Source: Apus apus (lineage: Eukaryota; Chordata; Aves; Apodiformes; Apodidae). Taken from it: a DNA stretch of 64,000 nucleotides. The translations under genes and the position numbers were made by a program. Position 1 is the stretch's first letter. The number at the start of each line of letters is the position of its first letter. Positions 47,921-60,418 of this stretch are shown piece by piece. The notes under the pieces were generated by a model. That model was not told the origin of the DNA. It ran no database searches and worked only from the letters and a program-made list of their open reading frames with translations. Location of the stretch: contig NC_067286.1 in assembly GCF_020740795.1 (NCBI RefSeq), forward strand, positions 32,698,003 to 32,762,002, read 5' to 3'.

Positions 47921-50164
47921 CTAAATCAAGTTGTGTCTGTAATTTTAAATGTCACTAGCAGTATAGCATCCAGTTAATTCACCTATGCAAAATGATATAG
48001 TACATTTGAGCATCTGCCTGGGGGTCAACATCAGTAAGTAAGCTAAAACCTTCTCATGGTTCTCCATCATTATGTCTATTTATTTATTTATCAAGGAAAT
48101 TCAATGTAATTACTATGCTGTTTTAATCCTTACAGAAGAACTTTGTACTTTATATTTCATACATTCTTACTTCCAAGTGTACTATGTCAGAGCAAAGTCC
48201 ACCAAAGTAAGCACACAGTGTGAAATAATGAAGATGAAATTTTGCTGCATTTGAGATAGCGTGTTGGAGCTCATTTATTCACCTGGACTTAAGTAGCAGG
48301 CAAAGTACAATTGTAGAGAGTGAGCTCATTTGTTTTTGTGTAATTTTTCTTTGCCAGGCTTCTCTCGAAAGAGGTAAGGTGCCTTGCCTAGTGATGCTTT
48401 CTCAGTTGCCTTCTTAATGATACCAAGTTCTATTCTGGAATTAAATTGATTGATAAATTATTTCAATGTGTAAATATGAAGGAAGAAAAAAACACTGACT
48501 CACTCAAAAATGCTAAAAGAAAAAAACAGTTAAAAAAATAACTTCAGGTCCAAGTACAGATTTCCTGAAGTTTATTAATGCTTGTGGGTTAGGTTTTGAT
48601 TTTAAGTAATGTATACTGTAACTACTATAACTACTAAAAGCAACAAAAATAGAAGCTTTCAGGAAAAAGAATGCATAACAGTGGGAAATGCAGACACAGC
48701 AGAGCTTAAATACTTTAAGAGAAACCCTGTGTTGAATTTCATGGAAGGTAGTCTTCCAGTTCATTACAATCCTAATGTCAAAAACAACCAGCTTTGCATA
48801 AATAGCAAATTGTATGTTAATAGTAAATCAGAATTATTACCTAATAGTTTTAGGTGGAGTAGAAAATTCCGTTTTGCTGGTTTTCTGTATGGTGAGTTTA
48901 AAAATTAACTCTCAAACCTGAACTTTGTTACAATAATTTATCTTGAACATTTTTTTTTTTATGTGCTGATTTTTTTTTTTTCACTCTGGAAAACTGTTTG
49001 TTAAATTAACTGCTAAGCCATTAAATTTATAAGAAATGTGGCTCTGTTGCAATATAAACCACTATGGAGAAGGGTACTGGCCTCTCTAGACCCTGTGCTG
49101 GCACTGGCAGAAATAAGCTGTGACTGATGCTTGCTGCTGCTTGCTAGATCAACTTCTGCCTTTGACAAAGCCACGGTGGGGAGATCAGTCCTTAAAAAAC
49201 AGAAATACAAAAATTAAAAGAGTTTCTCTAGAGTCTAAGTAAATGTGTCCTTTGAGAGGATGGGAAAAATTTGTTATCCTGATACTATCCAAGCTGTCAT
49301 TCATATAGAAATTCATCTTCAGTCAAACTGGGATTTGCCTAAGTGAGGACCCCAGGATTTAGTCCAGTAATAGCCTAAGCCTTCCTGCTGTGTGGGATGC
49401 AGGGTTACTAGATGTGTAAAGCCAAAAGGAAGAAAAAACGAGGCTCAAAACAGTTTTGATTCAGGATATTGAACTCCTGTAGTTTCTCAAGAGGCTGAAG
49501 AAAAGTTATTTTCACTGTTTATAGAACTTTTTTTTTTAATAATAATTTTAAATCTGATGTAAACCTGTGACTATTATCTGAAGCTGTAGATGGAAACTCA
49601 TAAAAGGAGTAGTCCAGACATCCTGAAGTGAGTTCTCCAGTACATGAAAATATTCCCAGCACTCAGAAAGCTGTCTTTAAGAACTGTTTGAACTACAGAC
49701 AGTCAGCAGAGCCAGTGTTACCGTTTCTGCCAGTTTGACCTTTGGTGCCTCTATTTCACTATGGTTTGGGCATGGGGAATAAGCAAAATTAAATTCTGAG
49801 AAATAGAAGATGTGCTTTTTCTTTTGTCATTACATTACTTTCTATCACTTTTTGCCACACATATATTTCATTGCCCAACATGGCACAAGGTGACAGAGTT
49901 GAGGGATGTTCTAAGTGTCGCAGGACACTGCTCCATGTCAGAGGAATGGCCATTCAGAAATGGAGGCTAAGACATGAGGAAAAGGTGAGGTCTTTGAAAG
50001 ATGAGAGAAGCCAATTTTGGCACACGCTGACTATATTGAAGCTAGGTATTTCAATCCCTTTCTCCTTCAGTATTTTCATACTGAAAGCCATAAATCTTTC
50101 CATTTTCATTTCCAGTATGTGTTAGAGTTCTGTACTGCTGCAGGAAGACTGACTTGGAAAGAAG
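47921..50164. other. Intergenic DNA and presumed promoter region of the fibrinogen-domain gene
   Basis: AT-rich DNA with T-runs near 48950 and 48971. No CpG island or convincing TATA box precedes the gene at 50165. Possible 5'UTR acceptors are TTTCATTTCCAG near 50115 and ACTGCTGCAG near 50143, so an upstream non-coding exon is possible. Confidence 0.45.
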
Positions 50165-53100
50165 ATGCTGTTGATAATCTCAGCAGGATTTATTCTGTTC
50201 TTCCTCTCTCATTGCATGGTGTCAGTGAGCACCAAAGAGGCAGTGGCCTTGGCTAACGCCCACCTTCTCCCCCAAAGAGGCTATGAGAGACTGAGTAACA
50301 TCAATGAAAAAGGTACTCATGAAGAAAGTGAGTGATATGGTTGCATGGTGTGCTTTGCTTTATTGCTTCACTGTAACATTTTTAGCCTATGTGTTTGAAA
50401 GCTAGCCCTGCAAAAAAACTTTGCAATAAGAACATGCCCCAAAGTCCAGAGCCTTTAAAACCTTTGCTCAGCTGCTATCTAATTCAAGACAAATTAATAG
50501 ATATTTTGTAAAAAAATTTGTGGCATTTGAAGACTTAGTCTTAGTTACTGAGGGATAAAATGTAATCTAGATACGATAGTGCTAAATCCTGCTGGTACCT
50601 GTAACAGAGGCATCCCTTGGCCTATCTTGTTTGCAACGTCCAGCTTTGTAAGTTTTCTAATTACAGTTACCAGAGGAGATCGCACATACAATGTACACAA
50701 AAACAACAGTGAGACTGGTTAATTTTCCTCCTCTGACTGATGGCACTTGAGGGTTTATAAAATCCGCTTTCACAGTGAATCCTGTAACAGTCAGCCTAAA
50801 ATATTTTCTCATTGTCTGTCTATAGAAGTTGTTCTATTTTGCAAGAATAATATTCACCAAGAAGGACAAATGCAAATGTCACTGTATATATTGCTAGCTT
50901 GGACATCACTATATAAATCAGATAAATAATCATTCTATAAAATAATGGGATTAGGTTTGGAGTCAAGCTATATCTACCAGGAGAATGTTCTAACAACTGG
51001 GGTACAGAGTCATGTGCATAGTTCTGCTCTTTCAGGATATTTAATAATGCCATGCAGATAGTATTGAAATTGGAAATATTCTATTCATGGCTGTAGATTC
51101 TATTAGACAATGAAAGGCATAAAACTAAGACGTTGGAAAGCATATATGCTCCTGTAAAGCTTTCCTGAGTGGCTTAGAAGTACCATTAAATTTCTAAATA
51201 TCAAATATAAAAGACTATATTTAACACAATACTGAAAATATAAATAATACTATTTAACAGACTTAATCCCTCTGGATACAATACTTTATACAATATTTAA
51301 TCAAAGAAGGTAGGGTGACATCATATTTTCAGAAGAGATTGAAAAGAAAATGATAATGACCTGGGTAGAAAAGTAAACCATGAAGTCAAGGGTAGACTGG
51401 AAGTATTTGTCTATGTGGCTGATCTTTTCAGTAGTCTCATTAAGTATGCTGACACAAAAATAGTAATGTGCTGAAAAAATTTAATGATAACATGAAGTAG
51501 AAAAATGCTAATTGAAAGCATCAGAATATTACACAGGAAAAAAATAAATAAATCAGATGTTCTCAAGTAATACACAGATGAAAAACTAAGTACAGAAGAT
51601 CCAAAGACCAAACTCTAGATTAAAGGAAACTAAGCAGTACAAAGGCAATCCTAAAAATATATTAACAGAGGTGTTTTTAATAAGACTCGGGAAGAATAAC
51701 TGGCACTATATCAGGCCATCTGCAATAATGTGTGCAGTTTTACCTGTATTCTAGGAGATTAATTTGCAATGAGGCAGTGCAGAAAAGCTACTAAGACAAT
51801 TAATGAACAGAAGATTTATCTTACACTAAATAATGAAAGAACTTATTTATCCTAACAGAGTTTACCCTAACAAAACAAAGGCTGATTAAAAATATAGTTG
51901 TCTTTATGGTAAATCAAGGCTTATTACCAAGGAAGAAGCACTATTTAACCAGAGGACAACATGACACAAGAAAGAAAAAGATGGAAAATGGACATTAATA
52001 AAATTAGACTGGGAACCAGATGGGTATTTCTAACAAAGTAGTGATAGTCATTGAAATCTACAATGCTTTCCAGCTGGAAAAGAAGAAATTTAATAAGTCT
52101 GCGAAGAAGACATCATTATATAATTCCTTATGGGACCAATAGTAGATAAAATAGTCACTCATGGTCCCTTTGTCTTTCCAGAAAGATGAGGGTCTTTTTT
52201 TTTTTTTTTTTTTTTTTTCTCAGTAACCAAACTGTTCAGTGTACTTGTGATCTGTTGCTCATGAGACCATGCAATGAGATTATCTTTTCCTGAACAGAAG
52301 AACAGTGTCTGAAAAGAGTCAGTGTGTTCAGTAAAAGGATCAGCAGAAGCAATCTGGTCAGTAATTTGAGCAGAGTTTTTTTCTGAGTTTTTGTGCTTTA
52401 TCTTTGGAAATATTTTTCCTTTTTTTTTTTTTTGTGCCGATTTTTGAAAGAAAAATAATTCGGACATCTTGCTATACTTTTCCTGAATTAACAGTGTCCC
52501 AGAAGAAAAAAATAATGTTCTAAATACAGCATCTAAATTCCTGTCACTCATTGTCAGGAAAGAACATAGAATTTCATACGTGTGAAGAACTGTCATTTTA
52601 CATCACAGGTGGTCTGTAGGATATTTTCTCACAGAGATATAAAATTTATCAAGTTTTTATTTAAATATAAGTTACAACTATTCCATAGAATAATGATTTG
52701 TCTTTCAAGTCTGTGGAGAAGTGGGTGATTTGAATTCATAAACATGTTTCTGAGTAATGGAACAGACATTGAATAACATCCTTCTCTACAAAAGGAATTC
52801 TCTATATATGAATTCATGCAAATAGAAATGTATATTTAAATAAATTCTATTCTGGTTGTTAGAAATCTTCCAGTCAATTGTAAAATATCAGAGATTTGTG
52901 CTGAAGTCTTAGAGATGCTTGATACTATATGATTGCAAGAATTTAACTTATAAGCAAATTACATTTAAAAAGCACAGTATATATATTTCAGCCCAATAGA
53001 GTGGGTCATCCCAAGCCTTATAGGACATTTCATCACCCTCTGAGTCTAGTGCATAAGCAATAAAGTGGAAAAGCACTTTCACCTATTTTCCTGATCTTGG

Positions 53101-54419
53101 TGTTCAGTACTGCATGCACTAGTTCTGCCTGCAGATCAGTGGTAAGATTAGCCTGGAGCTTGAGTGACAAGAACTCTACCTAAGAAAATCCTAAAGTGTT
53201 CATAAATTTTGTATTGGCAATAAATTTGCTATAAGGTTTCCGTTTTATCAATGAACACATGGCATACTTACGAGAACGTAATGCAAAAATGTTACAGATG
53301 CCTGAAGTATAAATTTGTTAAAGAGAAATTAGGTTTATATGTTGAGGATAAGGATAGCTCTAGTAATTAAAGACAATGGTCCAGCACAGGGAACTGCGAA
53401 CTTGCTGGCTACTCAAACTGGAAGAATACAGGAAGACAAGGAATGGTCTGTACATAACTTTTGGCTTTTCAACCGTAGTTCTGTCATAGATGCAAAATCA
53501 CACTTCTGTTGTATGACAGGGTAACAAACCCTTTTTTGAATTTCTAAATGTTTCCTGCATGTTCTGCCCTGAACTCTTCCCCCTTTAGCTGAGGAATAGA
53601 TCATCAGCTAGAAAGAAGTCAGCATCAGCTTCCAGTCAGAAGGCAATCATTCACTCACTCTACTAAAATTTAGTAATTGAACAGAAATTAACTTTAAAAC
53701 TTTTTTGTCCCTGCTCAGACTATCCAAGGGATTGTTTTGAGATTTTTCAGCTCTCCAAAGGAAATTCCAGAGATGGTCTTTACATCATCCAACCGAAGGA
53801 GGACCCATTTGTTGTCTTTTGTAACATGCAGGATGGTGGCTGGACAGTAATCCAACACATCACAGCCAATAGTACTGTCGACTTTGATAGGACCTGGCAC
53901 GATTACAAATATGGATTTGGCTCTGTTCATGACAACCACTGGTTAGGAAATGAATACATGCATCAGTTAACTAGCAGCTCTGTGCAATATATGCTTGGAG
54001 TTAAACTTGTAAACCTAAATGCTGAAATCAAATGGGGACAGTACGAACCATTCCTTATTGAAGATGAAGAGTCTCAATACCGAATCAGGGTTGGTCTATA
54101 CAAAGGCAACGCCACTGATGCCCTGACCCTGGACACAGAAGCTTATCTCCATGACAACCAGAAGTTCACCACCAAGGACAGAGATAATGACAATTACTTT
54201 CAGAATTGTGCTAAATTGGAACTTAATGGCATTCCTGGGGGAGGCTGGTGGTACGATGCCTGTGCTGGAGCAAATCTAAACCGTAGGAATGCGATATACT
54301 GGCAAAAGGATTGCAACAAGCAACATAGGTGCAAGTTTGCATGGATGATGATCAAACCCATTGACCACAGTCTGTCATATTCAACCAAGTCCTGCCTGTG
54401 TCAGAAAGTTGAATTGTAG
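50165..54419 (+). CDS. Secreted fibrinogen-domain protein, FGL1-like (two coding exons)
   Basis: Exon 1 is 50165-50312 and exon 2 is 53719-54419, joined GT-AG in phase 1 to give 282 residues. Exon 1 encodes a hydrophobic signal peptide (MLLIISAGFILFFLSHC) and a short linker. Exon 2 encodes nearly all of the fibrinogen C-terminal domain, starting DYPRDCFEIFQLS (Cys55). It has DGGWTVIQ, WLGNEYMHQLT, a DRDND calcium-type motif at about 203-207, NC at 213 and GGGWWYDACAGANLN. Two N-glycosylation sequons occur (NST at about 100, NAT at about 180). There is no long coiled coil or collagen region, unlike FGL1, angiopoietins or ficolins. From family knowledge, such proteins are secreted and often bind carbohydrates, receptors or microbes; the actual ligand is unknown. 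It seems intact. The best guess is a member of the 'fibrinogen-like 1-like' group; an additional small exon in the 3.4-kb intron cannot be excluded. Confidence 0.88.
51380..52095 (+). repeat. Ancient CR1/L2-type LINE relic in the fibrinogen-gene intron
   Basis: Near 51420-51462 the text CTGATCTTTTCAGTAGTCTC then AAGTATGCTGACACAAAA resembles the LINE block encoding the catalytic KYADDTK region with three bases lost. Near 51705-51747, ATCAGGCCATCTGCAATAAT then GTGTGCAGTTTTACC resembles the following ORF2 region. The order and spacing agree with CR1, but the divergence is high. Boundaries are approximate. Confidence 0.5.
52195..52219 (+). repeat. Poly-T tract
   Basis: A run of about 25 T in the fibrinogen-gene intron, followed by CTCAG. 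A second, shorter T-run lies near 52418-52433. The minus-strand frame across both (52159-52596) owes its Lys-runs to them. Confidence 0.8.
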
Positions 54420-55300
54420 ATCAGACATGTGTACTTTGAAAGGGGTATGGATTCTTTGTCCGGCAACTGAAGTGAACTCACAGTGACTGAATAATCACAC
54501 TAAGCAATTATAATTGAAAATTGAATTTATGTCTTTGCAATGGATTTATGATGTCATATTGTCTAAGACTAGACTGGGACACAGAGCTACTAATCACGCC
54601 ACTGTCAGAAACTGAGTCCTCTACCAGAAGATTTAAATAATTTTATAGCATTTTTAGCCATAAGAGGAGTCAGGTATGAAAACCAGGATATGATGTCTTG
54701 TACAAGATGTACATGTATGCAATTCAGAAGGCTTTGCTCCAGAATGTTCCTGGTTGGTCTCCTACAAGTGCACATCTTCACATGACTTCTTTCCCCCTTC
54801 ATTGACTCTTATTTTTATCTCTACTTTTTAATGATCCCATGCACAATGAAGTATTCAGCATAGGCTTTTCTGCCTTCTTTTTAGAGCACCCAGAGCTAAT
54901 GGGATCATCAGCTTTCCCATTTAAAGCTACTAATCCAAAGCTTACAACTCTTCTGAATTTTTCCCCAAGAAATGCAGTGAATAAATTTTTAAAAGATAAA
55001 ATTGACTTCACAGTTGTTTACTTATTGCTCTGTTTTCCCTGAATATTACTCCAATTTGTTTACCATTTTTTCACTGCTTCTTCTCCCTCTTCCATGATGT
55101 GTTTCAGCTTTCTCTTTTTCTAATATCACTGTGAGAAAAGAAGAGGGTGTTGGCTTTATTTCACATTTGCTAGCTTCAGTTGATTTGGCACTCAACACTG
55201 ACATTATAAAAATAGTCCTTTTTCTGATTATAGAATGAAGAAAGAATCTTTAAAATAATGATAAATTAATCTGTTTTAAAATCATAAATAAAGGGATTTC
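54420..55300 (+). other. 3'UTR of the fibrinogen-domain gene
   Basis: Sequence downstream of the TAG at 54417-54419. AATAAA hexamers at 54980-54985 and 55287-55292 are candidate polyadenylation signals; the second is followed by GGGATTTCAGTTTTG. No further coding exon is seen. Confidence 0.5.
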
Positions 55301-57227
55301 AGTTTTGATAACCTTGAAGATCTTGTTTTTCTTTTACAGCTGTTTCGGTTACTTTGCACATTTCTGTATCATTGGAATAGCTGAATGACAACTGAAGTAT
55401 TTTCATTGTTGCATTATAAAAAATGTCATAATAATAATTAGAATATCTTACGTGTTTTCTTGAGATATTTCAGTGACAGAAACTCAACTAACAGATACTG
55501 GTAAACTCCTCCTTTTTAATTTAAAAATGGAATCTCATAATTTCCATTAAATTTACTTCACAGAAAATAAATTGTACTGTGTTTTGAGAAGATCAAGACT
55601 GCCAGAATTACTTAAGAAGAGAAATAAATTTGGACGTGGAAAAGCCAAGAAAGCAATTTTTATTTTTTGCAATGATATTTTGTACTGCAACATTTTGAGA
55701 AGGATATACAGATATATTATGAGGATGAGGCCAATATAGCATACATATCTACTTTGCAGCATCTGATGATTTTCCCTGAAATTGTGTTCAAAGATGGAAG
55801 TGCAATAGGGGAAGAAATGGACAGTAGCCGAATTCAGTTTATATAATTGAGTCAATGTAGGTTACACTGTGACTTTCCAAAGTTGTAATGAGGGTACAAG
55901 AAAACCCCTGGAGTGCTGCCACTCTCCTGTAGCTTTTGTTCAAACTCCTGGTCATACAGCCAGATTCCCACATGCCTTCCAAAACCATGTTTGAATAATC
56001 TTGACATGGAAGTGCACAACTGAAAGCCAGCAGGCTGCATCTGATCCTCAAAGGCAAATAACCTGGTCTGCAGTCCACCGTTGGCCTGTTTTAGAGTATT
56101 TTGGAGGAAAGGACTGTTCAAATAAGCTGAATGAATGACTCGGGCACCAGCAGCCCAAATCCAGCTGCCCAGTTTTGAAGGCACTCTCTAGTATGAACTG
56201 TATCCCTACAAGCCTATGCTGACACTGAATACCAGATTGGGAAAAAGATTTAAAAGTAATAATAACTAGCAACAACAAGTCTCCAAGCAAAAACAAGACA
56301 GAAAGATTAATCTAGTTCAAACAAAGACATTTAATGGAACTCAGGGACTGAGGTATGTTCCACGCTTCTAAACCCAGTATGGAGGCAAAAGACTACTGGA
56401 GCTGGATTTGGGACTAAGTAGTGAATGAAAATAAGCAAGAATATTCCAATACACCCACTAGCTCTTCTTTCTAGAGCTTTTAAAGAGAAGGACATGGAGC
56501 CTTAAAAAGTGGACTAACACTTCGTAATTCCTTAGCAAAAGACTGTCTTCACTGAAATTTTTCTTAATTTTTGGAATTTTTTGGGCAGAGTCTTTTCCAG
56601 CAGAGGAGCACCTAGATGTACAGATCACATTAAACTGTAACTCCAGCTCGACTGTTACGTACAACTGAGAAAACAAGTACTTGTTTCTTACTATGCCCAA
56701 GTGATTCCTTTATAATATTTCCATGTCTATAGAAAGCAAAGAAAATTAATTCAGAGGAAAGTTACACCACCCTGTTTGATTTTTTTTGTTTTCCTGGAGC
56801 AAAGAAGGAGGAGACAGAAGCATGTATGTCCCCCAAAAATTAGAGTATTTTTTAAAAGAACAATACAAAAATTCTCCTTCAGTACAAAGATTTCAGGGAT
56901 CCCAAACTATGAAGGGGTGATTTGGAACCTGTGTTTCCTACAGAAGCATCTTAGACATTTCTGTCAAAAACCCATAGTCTGAAAAAAGTCCACAGGTATT
57001 CAATTCCATTTCAAACTGGATATCCAGTTTCATAACAACTGTGATTTATGCAAAAGCAGCATCTTCCAGATTGATATGGGATTCCTTAATTGTTATCATG
57101 ACTTCTCATTTAAATTTAACATACTTACCACATCCTGGTGACATTTTTATTCCTTCAGGTATGTGACTATCCTTAGCTACATTTGCATTAAAATTTATTA
57201 CTTAAATTAGTCTGACATGTTCAGGTC
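55301..57227. other. Intergenic DNA between the fibrinogen-domain gene and CHRM5
   Basis: AT-rich, with no named repeat. Overlapping minus-strand frames at 55839-56296 are open for about 80-110 codons each, with no domain that I recognise. Confidence 0.5.
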
Positions 57228-57594
57228 ATGAGAAGAGAAGGCTCCAGGGCGACCTTATAGTGGCCTTCCAGTACTTGAAGGGGCCTACAGGAAAGCTGGG
57301 GAGTGGCTTTTCATCAGAGAAGATAGTGATAGGACAAGGGGTAATGGTTTTAAATAGAGAGAGGGGAGATTTAGCTTAGATATTAGGAAGAAGTTCTTCA
57401 CTGTAAGGGTGGTGAGGAACTGGAATGGCTTGCCCAGGGAGGCTGTTGATGCCCCATCCCTGGAGGTTGTCAAAGCCAGGTTGGATGAGGTTTTGTGCAG
57501 CCTGGTCTAGTGGTTGGGGTCCCTGCTCATGGCAGGGGGGTTGGAACTTGATCTTTAAGGTCCCTTCCAACCTTAATGATTCTATGATTCTAGG
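57228..57594 (+). repeat. CR1 LINE 3' fragment
   Basis: Contains AGAAGAGAAGGCTCCAGGG, GATATTAGGAAGAAGTTCTT, GGCTTGCCCAGGGAGGCTGT and the tail CTTAATGATTCTATGATTCT. Its wording (CAGCCTGGTCTAGTGG, CATGGCAGGGGGGTTGGAAC) marks a different CR1 subfamily from the copies at 24.6 and 46.7 kb. Confidence 0.95.
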
Positions 57595-60267
57595 TCAACT
57601 ATCAAATAGGAAAAGGATGCATTGCCACAGATTTCTGAGAAAAGCCCTATGTGGTAAATAAAATGATTGGAATAATTAAATTAGAGATTGGGACTTCTCA
57701 TGAGACTCAGCTCTAAAACTGGAACAGTATCTAAAGGGTGCTAAGGAAGTACAGTTATGGATTCTGCCTTTAAGTGCATCACTGTCTCTGGACCTAGACT
57801 CCTCAGGTCCATATATCCCAGTGCAGGTCTCATTATGGGTAACAGATATGAGGAAGAAAATCCACATATAAAATTTTTTTTTGACAGTTAATAGCAGTTA
57901 CTAATTGACATGCATTGTTGAGCAGAAGAAGCATGATTAGCAATTGAAATATACAATTAATGGCAAAATATGCTCTATAATATTTTGCAGGTACTTAGAG
58001 TATTTTCTCTATAACCCTTTTGATTTCATTCTTCCTCCATTCAGCAGGATTTTTCTATAAAGGAAACCCTGCATTTATGTTCTGTCTCAACTTCCTGTCC
58101 TTTGAAAAGCTCTTCACTCTGTACTAAGTACTCACAGAAGGTGAACTGGAACTAGGTGTTCTATACCCAGTTAAAAATTTCAGGAACTCTTTCCAAGTAC
58201 ATATCTACAAACCTAAATTATATTTACAGAAAATCAATGTTCCTTGATAATTTATGGGGATCTGGAATATATAGGGAGGCTGATACATATGTAAAGGAAG
58301 AGACAGGAATTATACCCCCTGTTTGTGGGAAGAGTCAGTATTCCAAAATATTAAAGAGTCTTGAGTCTCTGAAAAGCTTAGTTAGGGATGTATATTTTTG
58401 CACCTATATTGATAATACATACATACATATCTATCTATATGTATGTGTATGTAATTACGTATAAATAAAATATAATTTTACAAAAAAAAAAGACCTTTTC
58501 ACCAGTCCATGACCATGAACATAATCAGTTATAGGATTAGTAAAAGATTAATTAAAAGGACAGAAATACAGGTAACAAAATCATTCTACACTGTAGAAGT
58601 CCCACAACACTTTTTAAAGGTACAAAATATAATTTGAAAACAAAATAGAATTAAGTACTGACTGATACTCTGATGAAGACAAGCTTTTCTTTTTGTGGTT
58701 TCGATTTAAGAGTAAACATCCTACACAATAATAAAGCATCACACACCTCTTCATGTAATATTAGGTATTTACAGTGTAACTCACGTTTGGCCATGTAACA
58801 TCTCACATGGCAAAGTGCTGGCAGCCTAGTTTGGGCACGTATTTCACAAGTACATTGAACCAACATTGTTGCATCCATCACTGTGATTCTAATACATTTA
58901 CCGAGCACAGAGTCTACAAAGATTTACAGAACACTCTAGTTCAGCAGAAGCTAAAACCAACAAAAAAAGATCCCATTTAATTTCAATAGAAGCTGATGCT
59001 TTACTTCAGCAACAACACTGCAGCTAGCAGAAACTGTTACTACCTTATAAATTTTGCCTTTAACTACAGCTTGTACAGCAGAGGGACACATTTCATTTGC
59101 TAAAAATCAAACACAGTTTACTGAATATCCGATCCAGTGTAATATAATATAAACCCACTATGATAACCAACTTGTACATAGTGTACACAGGAAAAGAGGA
59201 TAGAGGAAAGTTGATGAAAACGTCTTTATAAAGACCCATACTTCCCTTTAATAAGCAAACATATGCTACTGCAAAAAAATTAATAGGCACAGTATGGTGT
59301 GTTACAAAATCAATCATGTGAATTTAGAGAACATATTTTTACATTCCTACACTGCTAATCTTTCACTGACACAATTTTCCCATCTGGAAATTGAGGATAA
59401 AAAATATTAATTACTTGTACTGTGGTTGTTGACATGGAGGAATTACATATCTGTAGGGAAACAGTTTGATGATATGATAATTTAATAAATTTTATTAACA
59501 ATCTCACTGAGAGCAAGGATGAATTCAGGATGACTAATACAATCCCTGAAATGTGCAACTGGGTTGTGTCACCACTGCAATGTCCCACTACAGCATGTAA
59601 TAGATGTATGAAGATTGGCCCAAACTAACATTCCAGAGCATCTCACCTCAAATATTTATAGAAAGGATAGAACTGAATCTGAACTTTTTGTACACAGAGA
59701 TCTTTCTCATTTATTCATAAACTTTTCTTTACTTAAGGACTTCATTCCTTATGACTCCATCACCACTAACTTTGTTTTCTTGTGGCCTTTTCTGAGGCTT
59801 CATGTTTGTTCCCACCACAAGAAGCCAGGTCACCAGCTCCATTCCAATGGCTGCTGAAGGCAGCTCCTTGCTTATGCACTCACCCAGGCAATGCTGCTGG
59901 ACTCCTGCCAATCTCACACTGACATCAGACAGGCACATGCAGTTCAACTGTGCCACAGAAGTGTTGTAATAAAAAACCCAAAGCCCTAGCAAACCCCAGC
60001 TAGTGGATGGAGTCTCAGCTCATTGTATCTAGGCCAGTACACCCCAGTCCCAGAAGCCACAGCCATCTACCAGGTTGACTCCAGCCTGCAGCAGTGTAAC
60101 AGATACGGTTCTGCTGCACCAAAAGTTAGTAACTGGAGATAATTATGTTTTCAAAAGCCTGAGGCTGATTAGTATTTGTAAAGCTATTTAAAGATAAAAA
60201 GTGCTACAAAAGTGCAAAGTGTCATTTACAGTTTTATAGAAATATTCAAAAGTGATTTAAAAAACTT
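57595..60267. other. Intergenic DNA
   Basis: AT-rich DNA. It contains a compound ACAT/ATCT/GTAT microsatellite at about 58417-58452 and an A-run near 58482. No exon was recognised. Confidence 0.55.
58417..58452. repeat. Compound tetranucleotide microsatellite
   Basis: ACATACATACATATCTATCT runs into ATATGTATGTGTATG, so the two halves are partly complementary and could form a hairpin. Confidence 0.75.
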
Positions 60268-60418
60268 TCTTTGTGGATGCCCTATTCCTGGAAGCGTTTA
60301 AGGCCAGGTTGGATAGGGTTTTGAGCAACCTGGTCTAGTGGGAATTGTCCCTGTCCATGCAGGGGGGTTGGAACTAGATGACCTTCCAACCCTAGCCATT
60401 CTATGGTTCTATAGTTCT
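60268..60418 (+). repeat. CR1 LINE tail downstream of CHRM5
   Basis: Contains GGCCAGGTTGGATAGGGTTT, CAACCTGGTCTAGTGG and GCAGGGGGGTTGGAACTAGA, ending CCATTCTATGGTTCTATAG. It is the same subfamily style as the copy at 57.2 kb. It may fall in the far 3'UTR or flank of CHRM5, antisense to it. Confidence 0.92.

Noticed and set aside
52159-52596. A 145-codon minus-strand frame in the fibrinogen-gene intron
   Set aside because: Its Lys-runs come from two poly-T tracts, the composition is low-complexity, and no domain is recognised.
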